Positions 32,708-40,881 of a DNA stretch of 64,000 nt are shown in pieces (positions within the stretch are counted from its first letter, which is position 1; each line of letters begins with the position of its first letter). A program made the position numbers and the translations under genes. Under the pieces are notes generated by a model. It was given only the letters and a program-made list of their open reading frames with translations. It did not search any database and was not told the DNA's origin. This stretch comes from Chitinophagaceae bacterium (GTDB lineage Bacteria; Bacteroidota; Bacteroidia; Chitinophagales; Chitinophagaceae), in assembly GCA_016721725.1 (NCBI GenBank), contig JADKHN010000001.1:1364001-1428000 (forward strand). The letters are read 5' to 3'.

Positions 32708-33370
32708 CTAAAGGTCGAGATAATTCATCAGGTGGCGGTAATTGCTGTGGATCTCGTTTTCGAATTGTTCATTGCCGAAATAATAGAGTACGTCAAATTC
32801 ATAGCGTTCGAAGGTGGAAACGATGGCGGAGATCTCTTTTTTATTGATGTGGATGGTGACGGTGAAAAGACCGGTATCCGGATCCACTGTCGTGTTGAGG
32901 TGATAGATCGTCGCGTCATTGCTTTCCACGATCCGGCTGATCTCGGAGATGGCGAACTGGCTGCGTTCCATCTCCAGAACGATAATGCCGCCGATCTCAT
33001 TGGTGCCGGCGAAATTTCCGAGGGTCTTCAGCAGTTCGGCCGTGGTGATGGAACCCAGGTATTCCTTTTCTTCATTGATCACAGGCACCACGGTGGTATC
33101 AAACTGGTTGCAGCAGTTCACCGCGTTCAGGAAATGTTCATTGTCCCTGACGGCGGCATAGATGAAATGCTCCTGCATCAGTTCTATGGGCATCTTGGTC
33201 TCTTCGGCATCCAGGAGGTCTTCCTCGCTGATCAGTCCAAGGTATTTTTCATCGGAAACAACGGGAAGGTGTGTCAACCGGAAGTCATTCAGGAGCAACA
33301 AAGCCTTGGTGACCGTGTCCTGTAGCTGCAGGCGTGGGATATTGTTATTGATCAGTTCTATGGTTAACAT
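32708..33370 (-). CDS. CBS domain pair protein with C-terminal ACT-like domain
   Basis: About 220 residues. Two CBS motifs cover roughly 1-115 (T-H-L-P-V-V-S-D-E-K-Y-L-G-L-I-S and V-V-P-V-I-N-E-E-K-E-Y-L-G-S-I), followed by an ACT-like ferredoxin fold (G-G-I-I-V-L-E-M near 130, then I-S-R-I-V-E-S-N-D-A). CBS pairs sense adenosine nucleotides. The protein has no catalytic domain and is probably a regulatory sensor. The first ATG giving a proper CBS start is 33370; an in-frame ATG at 33406 would add an unconserved head. Genes of this type often sit beside nadK in Bacteroidota, which I recall rather than see. Confidence 0.85.
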   Translation of the reverse strand: MLTIELINNNIPRLQLQDTVTKALLLLNDFRLTHLPVVSDEKYLGLISEEDLLDAEETKMPIELMQEHFIYAAVRDNEHFLNAVNCCNQFDTTVVPVINEEKEYLGSITTAELLKTLGNFAGTNEIGGIIVLEMERSQFAISEISRIVESNDATIYHLNTTVDPDTGLFTVTIHINKKEISAIVSTFERYEFDVLYYFGNEQFENEIHSNYRHLMNYLDL

Positions 33371-33448
33371 GTTGCCGGTTTGTGTTGCACCTGTCCGTAT
33401 GACCATAACGGCGAACGGGTGTTTAAAGTATCAGGACAATTATTTTTT

Positions 33449-34225
33449 CTAAACCGTTGCAGCGGGTGTTTTCAATTTAGAGAGGAATTGGGTTAAGATC
33501 CGGTTAAATTCCTCGGGCACTTCCATCATCGGGGCGTGGCCGCATTTGTCAATGAAGTGCAATTCACTGTTGGGTATCAGGCGTTGAAATTCTTTGGCTA
33601 CAAAGGGTGGGGTGATGGTGTCATTATTACCCCAGATCAGGCAGGCGGGTTGTTTGATCTGGTTCAGCTCTTCTCCCAGGTTATTACGTATGGCGCTTTT
33701 TGCCAGGGCGATGATCTTGATCACTTTCATCCGGTTGTTCGTGATCTCAAAAACCTCATTCACCAGGTCTTCGGTGGCCATGGCCGGATCATAAAAAGTG
33801 AGTTCGGTCTTTTTACGGATGTATTCCTTATCACCCCGTTTGGGATAGGTGTCTCCCATGCCATTCTCGAATAGCCCGGAACTTCCCGTGAGGATGAGCG
33901 ATTTGATGCGCTCGGGGTTCTTCAGGATATGCACCAGGGCCACATGTCCGCCCAGGGAATTGCCCAGGAGGTTGATCTCATTATAATTCCGGTGTTCGAT
34001 GAAGCGGTGAACGAATTTCTGGAGACCGCCTACAGAGGTATGCAGCAGGTCCAGTTCAAGCAAGGGTAAAATGGGAACCACCACTTTATTCGTTTTCCGG
34101 AAATGTTCGATCAGGTGCCTGAAATTACTCAGGGCGCCAAATAAACCATGGAGTAACATCAGCGGTTCGCCTTCGCCTTCCTCAATGAATTTGAATTTTC
34201 CGTCTAGTTTTATCTCGTAACTCAT
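33449..34225 (-). CDS. Alpha/beta hydrolase
   Basis: 258 residues, alpha/beta hydrolase fold with oxyanion-hole motif H-G-L-F-G near 26-30. The catalytic triad is Ser90 (G-N-S-L-G-G), Asp202 (G-N-N-D-T) and His230 (G-H-A-P-M). A cap domain spans about 125-185. It may be an esterase, lipase or C-C hydrolase; the substrate cannot be named. A minus-strand -7 element (TATCTTTG, 34296-34303) predicts a leader of about 65 nt. Confidence 0.93.
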   Translation of the reverse strand: MSYEIKLDGKFKFIEEGEGEPLMLLHGLFGALSNFRHLIEHFRKTNKVVVPILPLLELDLLHTSVGGLQKFVHRFIEHRNYNEINLLGNSLGGHVALVHILKNPERIKSLILTGSSGLFENGMGDTYPKRGDKEYIRKKTELTFYDPAMATEDLVNEVFEITNNRMKVIKIIALAKSAIRNNLGEELNQIKQPACLIWGNNDTITPPFVAKEFQRLIPNSELHFIDKCGHAPMMEVPEEFNRILTQFLSKLKTPAATV

Positions 34226-34295
34226 CCCTAGTTATGGTGTCAGGTCAATTGTTTGCTAAAATAATTGATTTAAGGCAAAAAACCCTGTTTTGACG

Positions 34296-34303
34296 CAAAG
34301 ATA
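34296..34303 (-). promoter_or_regulatory. -7 element of the alpha/beta hydrolase gene
   Basis: Minus-strand TATCTTTG, exact TAnnTTTG match. No clear TTG in the -33 position. Confidence 0.55.
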
Positions 34304-34432
34304 CATACCTTATGTTAACTGGTGATTTCCTTTCCATTCGGTGCGAAAATATCAGCATGCAGGAAAAGGGCTTTCTCAGTCATCAGGCAGCTATGTAAAC
34401 AGCTTCATTTGCCCGTCCGGCGTCCACGCTGA

Positions 34433-34969
34433 TCAGGAAACCTTGCCCGGTAAGTCCTGGAAGAAGTTCTCCAGTTGAATGAACATGTCTTTGAAAAAAG
34501 GGATCACCGAACCGATGCCATTGATCACCTTGGGCCCCCAGGGCTGCACATATTCGGCGGTCAAACTGGATTGAACCGCCGATGGAGAAACCAGGTGCAG
34601 TTTTTCGGCATAGAATAAAAAAATGCTGAAAATGATGAGGTATAAGGCGGCATAGAACAGGATCCCGCCCAAACGGTTCAACCATCCCAGTAAGACAATC
34701 TGTATGCTTTTTTCGATTAGTTTGGCACCCAGCCTGATCAGCAGGACCACCACCGCGAATACCAGCACAAAGGAGAGGAATGGAAGCCATTTGGCCGATA
34801 CACTTACAGAACCCTGCAGGTAGCCGGCCACGATGGTGGACAATTTAAGGGCCGCTGCCAAACCTGCTATAAAAGCCAGGATGGAGAACAGGGCGATCAC
34901 CAATCCTCTTTGATAACCTTTGATACAGGCTATGACCAGTAATGCCGCTAAAATCAAATCGATGATCAT
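34433..34969 (-). CDS. CvpA family membrane protein
   Basis: 178 residues with four hydrophobic helices (about 2-20, 28-48, 63-83, 100-122), the CvpA/colicin V production topology. The N terminus I-D-L-I-L-A-A-L-L-V-I-A-C-I-K-G-Y-Q-R-G is characteristic. The C-terminal part is soluble. The function of the family is not settled; in E. coli it is needed for colicin V export and copes with envelope stress. Starts 4 nt after the stop of the YqeY-like gene, so the two form an operon. Confidence 0.88.
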   Translation of the reverse strand: MIIDLILAALLVIACIKGYQRGLVIALFSILAFIAGLAAALKLSTIVAGYLQGSVSVSAKWLPFLSFVLVFAVVVLLIRLGAKLIEKSIQIVLLGWLNRLGGILFYAALYLIIFSIFLFYAEKLHLVSPSAVQSSLTAEYVQPWGPKVINGIGSVIPFFKDMFIQLENFFQDLPGKVS

Positions 34970-34973
34970 CAGG

Positions 34974-35426
34974 TTATTTTGATAACAATTCCTTTACCAG
35001 GTTGCTGATGGTCTTTCCATCAGCCAATCCGGCCAGTTGTTTGCTGGCAACACCCATCACCTTACCCATATCGGCTGGAGAAGCAGCCCCGGTTTCAGCG
35101 ATGATCTTCAGTAATGCCTCTTTCAACTCGGCCTCGCTCAGTTGTTTTGGCAGAAACCGCTCGATCACGGCCATTTCTTCTTTTTCCTTGGCCGCCAGGT
35201 CGGCCCGGCCCTGTTGTTCAAAGATCTCCAGGGAATCGCGACGCTGTTTCATCATCTTTTGCAGGAATTTTTGCTCGGTCGCGGTATCGATCTCCCCACC
35301 GGCGCCGGGTTCGGTCTTGGCCTTGATGATCTCGGCCTTGATGGCGCGTAAGGAACGCAAGACACCTTCGTTCTTGGCTTTCATCGCTTCCTTCATTTCA
35401 GTCATGATCTGTTGTTCTAAGCTCAT
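34974..35426 (-). CDS. GatB/YqeY domain-containing protein
   Basis: 150 residues, the full YqeY length. It begins M-S-L-E-Q-Q-I-M-T-E-M-K-E-A-M-K-A-K and contains R-S-L-R-A-I-K-A-E-I near 25 and Y-Q/F-L-P-K-Q-L-S-E-A-E-L near 92. The C-terminal helical bundle (K-V-M-G-V-A-S-K-Q-L-A-G) resembles the tRNA-binding tail of GatB. No transamidase catalytic domain is present, so it cannot itself make Gln-tRNA. Exact role unknown. Directly precedes cvpA. Confidence 0.92.
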   Translation of the reverse strand: MSLEQQIMTEMKEAMKAKNEGVLRSLRAIKAEIIKAKTEPGAGGEIDTATEQKFLQKMMKQRRDSLEIFEQQGRADLAAKEKEEMAVIERFLPKQLSEAELKEALLKIIAETGAASPADMGKVMGVASKQLAGLADGKTISNLVKELLSK

Positions 35427-35436
35427 ATTATAGATG

Positions 35437-35471
35437 TTAGATGTTAGATTTTAGATTTTAGATTTTAGATT
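35437..35471 (+). repeat. Heptamer array (TTAGATT), 5 units
   Basis: TTAGATG followed by four TTAGATT units, just upstream of the YqeY-like gene (minus strand). A partial TAGATG precedes it. Clear 7-bp period. Confidence 0.9.
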
Positions 35472-35509
35472 TTAGCTAAGAACAGGACCTGTTAAGATAG
35501 TGTATTTTA

Positions 35510-35544
35510 CTAATAGCTAACGGCTAATAGCTATTGGCTATTGA
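35510..35544 (+). repeat. Heptamer array (CTAWNRG), 5 units, reaching into the gldC stop
   Basis: CTAATAG, CTAACGG, CTAATAG, CTATTGG, CTATTGA in succession. The last unit contains the gldC stop codon (CTA, minus-strand TAG, at 35538-35540) and continues into the last codon. It is the second array in this 110-bp gap. Confidence 0.8.
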
Positions 35545-35882
35545 CCTTCCTTCAGTTGTATCGCCTTGAACTTCTCAAAGAATCCTTTGGCGAATTTCTT
35601 CATATCCTCACCCATCTCTTCCTGTTGTGTCGCCCGTTTAAACGTATCGGCCATGCTCATCAGCATCTGGTAATAAAAATCGGCCATCTCATCCACCATC
35701 ATATCTTTGGTCCAAAGGTCTATACGCATGGCGGTCTTATCGGCCCCATCCCAAAAAGCGATACACATGGCTTTGGCTTTTTGGGCCATTTCGGCTGAGC
35801 TGTCCGTCGCGGACCAGCTGATCTGTTCGGGGATCTTATTCGGATCCAGCAATACGTCTATTTTTATGGTAGATTGATTCAT
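35538..35882 (-). CDS. gldC: Gliding motility protein GldC
   Basis: 114 residues. Matches the small soluble GldC family: T-I-K-I-D-V-L-L-D-P-N-K-I-P near the start, then A-M-C-I-A-F-W-D-G near 40, D-L-W-T-K-D-M-M-V-D-E-M near 58-69, and M-A-D-T-F-K-R-A-T near 79-87. In F. johnsoniae GldC aids gliding but is not strictly essential. The start at 35882 fits the family N terminus; an in-frame ATG at 35891 adds three residues. A minus-strand -7 element (TAACTTTG, 35908-35915) stands 26-33 nt upstream, so the gene is not tied to the glycosyltransferase behind it. Confidence 0.92.
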   Translation of the reverse strand: MNQSTIKIDVLLDPNKIPEQISWSATDSSAEMAQKAKAMCIAFWDGADKTAMRIDLWTKDMMVDEMADFYYQMLMSMADTFKRATQQEEMGEDMKKFAKGFFEKFKAIQLKEGQ

Positions 35883-35907
35883 ATGATGCAATTTGTTTTC
35901 GCGTGGG

Positions 35908-35915
35908 CAAAGTTA
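35908..35915 (-). promoter_or_regulatory. -7 element of gldC
   Basis: Minus-strand TAACTTTG, exact TAnnTTTG match, inside the short gap between gldC and the glycosyltransferase gene. Confidence 0.55.
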
Positions 35916-35920
35916 CCTCT

Positions 35921-37048
35921 TTATCCATTAACCGGCTGACAGAAGGCGGTCCATAAACGCCTGGCCGTTTCAGTTTGGCTGAACAGCCTGCACCTGGTCA
36001 AGCCGGATGCGATGAGTTCGTTGCGAAGGGCTTCATCCTTATAGACCCGCATCATCGCCTGGGCCAGGTCGTTGAAATCCTCCGGGTTGGCATAAATTGC
36101 AGCTTCGCCAAACCATTCCCGGTGTTGCGGTATGTCACTGCAGACCACAGGAACACCGCAGCGCATGGCTTCCGCGCAGGGATTGGAAAAGTTCAGTCCG
36201 TAAACAGGATTCACCACCGCATAGGCAGAGGCTGTGATGGCAACCAGTTCTTCCACATCGGGTGACGGGATACGGATCACTTCCTGCCTGAACTTGAAAC
36301 TTCCCAAAGCATCGAGCCATTCCCGGTCATCGGCCAATCCGGTTTCCGCGATCAGGAGGAGCATATTGCTTTTCTGCCTTTTTTTGAAAAAGGAATAAGC
36401 CTTGAGCAGGTGCATCAGGTTATTGACCGGAGTGATCGCGCCGGAGAATAAAAAATACTCTTTTCCTTCGGCATATTTTTCCTTGATCAGATCCCGATAA
36501 GATGGGTCAACCGGTTTGAAACGGTCTCTTGCCGGAGGATAGAGGATAAATGATTTTTTTTGATCGACGGCCAGTTTTTCAGCCAGCAGTCCGGCAGCTT
36601 GTTGAGAGAAACTGATGACCTGGTCTGTTTTCCCGGCGAACAGTGAAATGGACCTCTTTTTGGAACGTATCCGGCTCCGGCTGAAAAAACGCGGATGCTC
36701 CAGCCATGACAGATCCGTGAAAAGGCTGCATTGCTTGATCCTTCCCCTTAATGCACAAGTGCCGTCGGCGCTGAAATACACTTCTGCCTTCAGCTTTCTG
36801 AGCAGGGCAGGTATTCTGTACTGGTGCCAATAGTGACTGAGCAAAGCCGGAATGGTATCCTGCCCGGTGTACTCGACCGAGATATTATCAGCGGTCAGGA
36901 CTTCTTTGTTGATACTCTTGCCGGCGATATAGATGAACCGGTGCTCTGGGTGTTTTTTAGCCAACAGGCTGATGCACCCGAACAGGAAATCAGAGAATCC
37001 CGCAGCGGAATTACCTGATGGGGGCCTTATATTGACTGCGATGATCAT
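35921..37048 (-). CDS. Glycosyltransferase family 4-type
   Basis: 375 residues in two Rossmann-like halves (GT-B fold). The C-terminal half has the Glycos_transf_1 pattern: F-S-G-A-I-T-P-V-N-N near 204, then N-P-C-A-E-A-M-R-C-G-V-P-V-V-C-S-D, with the E-x-x-x-x-x-x-x-E type motif that binds the nucleotide sugar. The N-terminal half is less typical and starts M-I-I-A-V-N-I-R. It probably adds a sugar to a cell-surface glycan; donor and acceptor are unknown. No polysaccharide cluster surrounds it. Confidence 0.87.
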   Translation of the reverse strand: MIIAVNIRPPSGNSAAGFSDFLFGCISLLAKKHPEHRFIYIAGKSINKEVLTADNISVEYTGQDTIPALLSHYWHQYRIPALLRKLKAEVYFSADGTCALRGRIKQCSLFTDLSWLEHPRFFSRSRIRSKKRSISLFAGKTDQVISFSQQAAGLLAEKLAVDQKKSFILYPPARDRFKPVDPSYRDLIKEKYAEGKEYFLFSGAITPVNNLMHLLKAYSFFKKRQKSNMLLLIAETGLADDREWLDALGSFKFRQEVIRIPSPDVEELVAITASAYAVVNPVYGLNFSNPCAEAMRCGVPVVCSDIPQHREWFGEAAIYANPEDFNDLAQAMMRVYKDEALRNELIASGLTRCRLFSQTETARRLWTAFCQPVNG

Positions 37049-37095
37049 GGGTTTTGTAAATAGCTCTGAATGGAGACCTTTACTACGGGCGGCGT

Positions 37096-38382
37096 CTATT
37101 TGAGCTGTTTGAGTTTTACCATTTCGATACGGGTATCGCTCACATTCAGGATATCGAATTCGTAGTCGGCGATGATGATGCGGTCTTTTAAACGGGGGAT
37201 CTCTTCGTTGTTCTTGATGATGTAACCCGACAGGGTCTCGGTTTCCCCGTCATTGGGAAATTCCAGCTTATACTTTTCGGTGATATAATCCAGTTCCAGC
37301 CGGCCACTGAAAATATATTCATTGCCGGAAAGCTGTTTCTCGACGAATTCCTCGGTATCGTATTCATCCCGGATATCGCCGAAGATCTCTTCAAGGAGGT
37401 CTTCCATGGTAACGATGCCGGCGGTGCCGCCGAATTCATCCACCACCCAGGCGATGCTTTTCCTTTCCTTGCTGAATTTGTTCATCAGGTCGGTGGCACT
37501 CATGCTTTCCGGAACCGTGGGGATGGGCAGCAATACCTGTTGAACCGTTGCAGGGTTCTTGAACAGGTCGAGCTGGTGGATATAGCCGGTGATGTTATCG
37601 ATATTGCCTTCATACACCACCAGCTTGCTGAGTTGGGTGCTGATGAACCTGGCTTTCACTTCACTGATGGTGGACCTGCTGTCCACTCCTTCGATCTCCC
37701 TGCGGGGGATGAGGCATTCCCGCAATTTCACTTCGCTCAGTGAAAGGGCGTTCTCGAACAGTTCTTTGTTCAGCTCGCTGGAATCCTCTTCTTCATAGCC
37801 TTTGCTCTGCTGGATGAAATGTTCCAGGTCGATCTTGCTGAACACATCCTTCTTCTTATTGAGTTTGACGTTGAAAATGTATTTGAGTATCCATTCAGCG
37901 ATATCGACGAAAAAAGCCGCTATGGCGGAAAGCATCCAGAAAAAGAACTTCACGAAATAGCTGATCACATCCGAACCGATGATGCTGTTGTTGCGCGCCC
38001 TGAAAAAGGCCTTGGCAACGAATTCCACGAAAAGTACGATCAGGGTGGACAGGACCGTCTCTACAAAAAGTTTGATATAACGCAGGGAATTGGAGAAATC
38101 CGCGGGTATCTTTTTCTCGATCCAGTGCCAGATGGGATACAGCATATCGCCGATGAGCAGTCCGTAGATGACAAAGACCAGGTTGATACCAACCAGGGTG
38201 GTGCCGATGAAACGGGCGGGATGGTCGGCGAATTGGCCCCAGATACGGCCACTGGCGGTACCCTGCTTGCGCCTGAGTTCAATGGAAAGCTTATTGGCCG
38301 AAACAAAGGCGATCTCGATGCCGGCGAAAAAACCGATGAACAGCAGCGCGGCGATGAGAGCGATAAAAGCGATCCAGTCCAT
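37096..38382 (-). CDS. CNNM/CorC-type hemolysin family protein (possible GldE)
   Basis: 428 residues. A DUF21/CNNM membrane domain (about 1-190, three to four helices, starting with G-F-F-A-G-I-E-I-A-F-V) is followed by two CBS motifs (about 215-335, with V-D-E-F-G-G-T-A-G-I-V-T-M-E-D) and a CorC/HlyC C-terminal domain (about 350-428). Family members affect Mg2+ and Co2+ transport or cation efflux. GldE, a gliding-related paralogue, has the same layout, and gldC lies 1.6 kb away, so GldE is possible but not shown. Confidence 0.88.
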   Translation of the reverse strand: MDWIAFIALIAALLFIGFFAGIEIAFVSANKLSIELRRKQGTASGRIWGQFADHPARFIGTTLVGINLVFVIYGLLIGDMLYPIWHWIEKKIPADFSNSLRYIKLFVETVLSTLIVLFVEFVAKAFFRARNNSIIGSDVISYFVKFFFWMLSAIAAFFVDIAEWILKYIFNVKLNKKKDVFSKIDLEHFIQQSKGYEEEDSSELNKELFENALSLSEVKLRECLIPRREIEGVDSRSTISEVKARFISTQLSKLVVYEGNIDNITGYIHQLDLFKNPATVQQVLLPIPTVPESMSATDLMNKFSKERKSIAWVVDEFGGTAGIVTMEDLLEEIFGDIRDEYDTEEFVEKQLSGNEYIFSGRLELDYITEKYKLEFPNDGETETLSGYIIKNNEEIPRLKDRIIIADYEFDILNVSDTRIEMVKLKQLK

Positions 38383-38420
38383 AGATTAAAAATAAGAAAG
38401 AACGGTGAATTGACCTTGCT

Positions 38421-39002
38421 TTATTCACTGAGGAAATCACCAACGATGGTGACCGCCTCGTCGCAGGCCCGTTGCAGGTCATCGTTCACGATGATCCTGT
38501 TGAACTGTTCTTTGAAAGAAAGCTCGAAACTGGCTTTATTAATGCGGGCGGCCAGGGATTCGGGTGTTTCAGTACCCCGGCTTTCCAGCCTTTTCTTCAA
38601 TTCTTCCACGGATGGGGGCTCAATGAACAGGCTGAGCGAAGTATTGGGAAATTGTTGTTGTACATGGATGGCCCCTTTGACGTCGATATCCAGTACCGGA
38701 ATTTGATGTTGCGACCAGATGCGTTGCAATTCGCTTTTCAATGTGCCGTAGTATTTGCCTTCGTAAACCATTTCCCATTCCACAAAGGCATCCTGCTGGA
38801 TCTTTTCCTTGAATTCGGCTTCGCTGATGAAATGATAATCCACCCCGTCTTTCTCCGCTCCGCGTGGTTTGCGGGTGGCCGCTGATATGGAAAAGGCCAA
38901 TTGCGGGAATTGGCGCATCAGGTGCCGCGTGATGGAGGTCTTGCCCGCGCCCGATGGGGCAGTGATGATGATGAGCTTATGCTGCGGATGGGTCATTTGC
39001 AA
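38421..39002 (-). CDS. gmk: Guanylate kinase
   Basis: 193 residues. Converts GMP to GDP with ATP. P-loop A-P-S-G-A-G-K-T-S at 15-23; the GMP-binding part has A-T-R-K-P-R-G-A-E-K-D-G-V-D-Y-H-F near 42-58, and the lid contains R-L-E-S-R-G-T-E-T near 134-142. Full length. Two ATGs (39002, 38996) are possible. It lies between the CorC-type gene and a lipocalin-like gene, all on the minus strand with short gaps. Confidence 0.96.
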   Translation of the reverse strand: MQMTHPQHKLIIITAPSGAGKTSITRHLMRQFPQLAFSISAATRKPRGAEKDGVDYHFISEAEFKEKIQQDAFVEWEMVYEGKYYGTLKSELQRIWSQHQIPVLDIDVKGAIHVQQQFPNTSLSLFIEPPSVEELKKRLESRGTETPESLAARINKASFELSFKEQFNRIIVNDDLQRACDEAVTIVGDFLSE

Positions 39003-39028
39003 AGAAAAGATATAATATCCGGATTTTA

Positions 39029-39466
39029 TCAGTCGTGCGGTTTGAAGTGCATGACCAGCGGGGTTCCACCTGACCGGTTTTCCAGTACCAATTCATCCGC
39101 GCTGATCGTGCGGATCGAATACTTATTGATGGTATTCTTTGATTCGGTGGTGCAGATCAGCGTGGAGCCGTTGTCGGTGATCTGATAGGTGCCCTTGGTG
39201 GTGATCCTTTGTCCGATACGGCAATGGTATTGCCGGTCATCGGTAAAGGTCCAGGTCAGTGTCTTCAAGGATTCCTGTAAGCGGTAGGCCAAGACCGAAT
39301 CCTCCGGACTGGTGAAATTCTTTTTCAGCGGATCGAGATTGTCCACTTGAACACAATCCCAGGTCCTCGATAATTGCTGAACGGTCCTGTCTTTGCAGGA
39401 AACGGCCAGGATGAGGAATGCCAGGGCCATCAGATAAGGGATGAATTTGGATCTTCCGGGCATCAT
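39029..39466 (-). CDS. Lipocalin-like lipoprotein, hypothetical
   Basis: 145 residues. Lipoprotein signal with lipobox L-A-V-S-C at about residue 24. The mature part looks like a small beta-barrel of the lipocalin-like type found in Bacteroidota: L-S-R-T-W-D-C-V-Q-V-D-N near the start (W of the G-x-W-like motif), T-W-T-F-T-D-D-R-Q-Y-H-C in the middle, G-T-Y-Q-I-T-D and L-V-L-E-N-R near the end. Ligand unknown. Its ATG overlaps the murA stop by 4 nt (ATGA), so it is translated after murA. Confidence 0.75.
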   Translation of the reverse strand: MMPGRSKFIPYLMALAFLILAVSCKDRTVQQLSRTWDCVQVDNLDPLKKNFTSPEDSVLAYRLQESLKTLTWTFTDDRQYHCRIGQRITTKGTYQITDNGSTLICTTESKNTINKYSIRTISADELVLENRSGGTPLVMHFKPHD

Positions 39467-40770
39467 CCGCTGATCCTTTTGATATCCGCACCCAGGTTCC
39501 TCAACCGTTCATCGATGTTCTGATATCCCCGGTCGATCTGCTCAATGTTCTGGATAACGCTTTTGCCCTGGGCGCTCAGTGCGGCGATCAGCAGGGCCAC
39601 ACCAGCCCGTATATCCGGACTGCTCATGGTGATACCCCTCAGTTGTTGCTCTCGTTCCAGTCCGATGACCACGGCGCGGTGAGGATCACAGAGTATGATC
39701 TGGGCGCCCATGTCGATGAGTTTATCTACAAAGAATAGCCTGCTTTCAAACATCTTCTGATGGATCAGTACGCTGCCCCGGGCCTGGATGGCCGTCACCA
39801 GAACGATGCTCAGCAGGTCGGGGGTGAATCCCGGCCAGGGATGATCGTAGATGGTGAGCACGCCGCCGTCCATGAACTTCTGTATCTCATAATATTCCTG
39901 AGCGGGCACGTGAATGTCATCTCCGATTATGTCCAATTGTATGCCCAGCTGCCTGAACTTATCCGGTATGATGCCCAGGTGTTCCACACCGGCATTCTTG
40001 ATGGTGATATCGGATTGGGTCATGGCGGCGAGGCCGATGAATGAACCCACTTCGATCATATCGGGGAGCATGCGGTGGCTGGTCCCGTTCAGGGATCCCA
40101 CGCCTTCGATCACCAGCCTGTTGCTGGAGATACCGCTGATCTTCGCGCCCATGCTGTTGAGCATCTGGCAAAGTTGTTGGATATAGGGTTCGCAGGCCGC
40201 ATTGTAAATGATGGTGGTACCCCGGGCCATCACGGCAGCGAGCAGGATGTTGGCCGTTCCGGTCAGACTGGGTTCATCCAGTTGCATGGACGTGCCGGTA
40301 AGGTGATCGGCTGAGAGGTAAAAAAATCCGTCCTCATGATAGGTGAATGTGGCGCCCAGTTTTTCAAAACCGATGATGTGGGTGTCCAGCCTCCGGCGGC
40401 CGATCTTATCGCCACCGGGTTTGGGTATATAGGCCTTATGGAAACGGGCCAGCATCGGACCGGCCAGCATCACGGCGCCCCTTAACCTGCCGCTTTTTTT
40501 ATGATAGGCATCGCTGTTCAGGTATTCCACATCCACGGCATCGGCCTGGAAGATGCAGGTATCCCGGCTCACCCGGTCGATCTTCACGTTCATTTCTCCC
40601 AACAGTTCGATCAGCAGGTTGACGTCGATGATGTCGGGAATATTGCTGATGGTTACTTTTTCTGGGGTAAGCAGGACGGCCGATATGATCTGCAGGGCCT
40701 CGTTCTTGGCCCCTTGCGGAGTGATCTCGCCCGATAGTTTTTTACCGCCCCTTACTTCAAATGATCCCAT
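39463..40770 (-). CDS. murA: UDP-N-acetylglucosamine 1-carboxyvinyltransferase
   Basis: 435 residues; the first committed step of peptidoglycan synthesis, transferring enolpyruvate to UDP-GlcNAc. K-N at 22-23 (G-A-K-N-E-A-L) is intact, and the EPSP-synthase-like inverted alpha/beta fold fills the sequence. In the active-site loop the residue equivalent to E. coli Cys115 is Asp121 (P-K-P-G-G-D-K-I-G). This Cys-to-Asp change is known from fosfomycin-insensitive MurA enzymes, so natural fosfomycin resistance at the target is expected. The gene is cotranscribed with the lipocalin-like gene after it. Confidence 0.97.
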   Translation of the reverse strand: MGSFEVRGGKKLSGEITPQGAKNEALQIISAVLLTPEKVTISNIPDIIDVNLLIELLGEMNVKIDRVSRDTCIFQADAVDVEYLNSDAYHKKSGRLRGAVMLAGPMLARFHKAYIPKPGGDKIGRRRLDTHIIGFEKLGATFTYHEDGFFYLSADHLTGTSMQLDEPSLTGTANILLAAVMARGTTIIYNAACEPYIQQLCQMLNSMGAKISGISSNRLVIEGVGSLNGTSHRMLPDMIEVGSFIGLAAMTQSDITIKNAGVEHLGIIPDKFRQLGIQLDIIGDDIHVPAQEYYEIQKFMDGGVLTIYDHPWPGFTPDLLSIVLVTAIQARGSVLIHQKMFESRLFFVDKLIDMGAQIILCDPHRAVVIGLEREQQLRGITMSSPDIRAGVALLIAALSAQGKSVIQNIEQIDRGYQNIDERLRNLGADIKRISG

Positions 40771-40824
40771 AAACTTGATGCTAAGAATTTAATGATGTTA
40801 TCCGGGTAAAGGTAAAAATAAAAA

Positions 40825-40855
40825 ACCCTGATGTCCAATTAAAGAAGATCAGGGT
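40825..40855 (-). terminator. Terminator after the DUF4290 gene
   Basis: ACCCTGAT and ATCAGGGT form a perfect 8-bp stem. On the minus strand it is followed by TTTTTTATTTTT. It separates the DUF4290 gene from murA. Confidence 0.85.
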
Positions 40856-40881
40856 GGTAAAAATTTTCAGTAAAGCACTTA

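Noticed and set aside
34383..34790. A 135-codon frame overlapping cvpA
   Set aside because: Out-of-frame shadow of cvpA; low-complexity and without motif.
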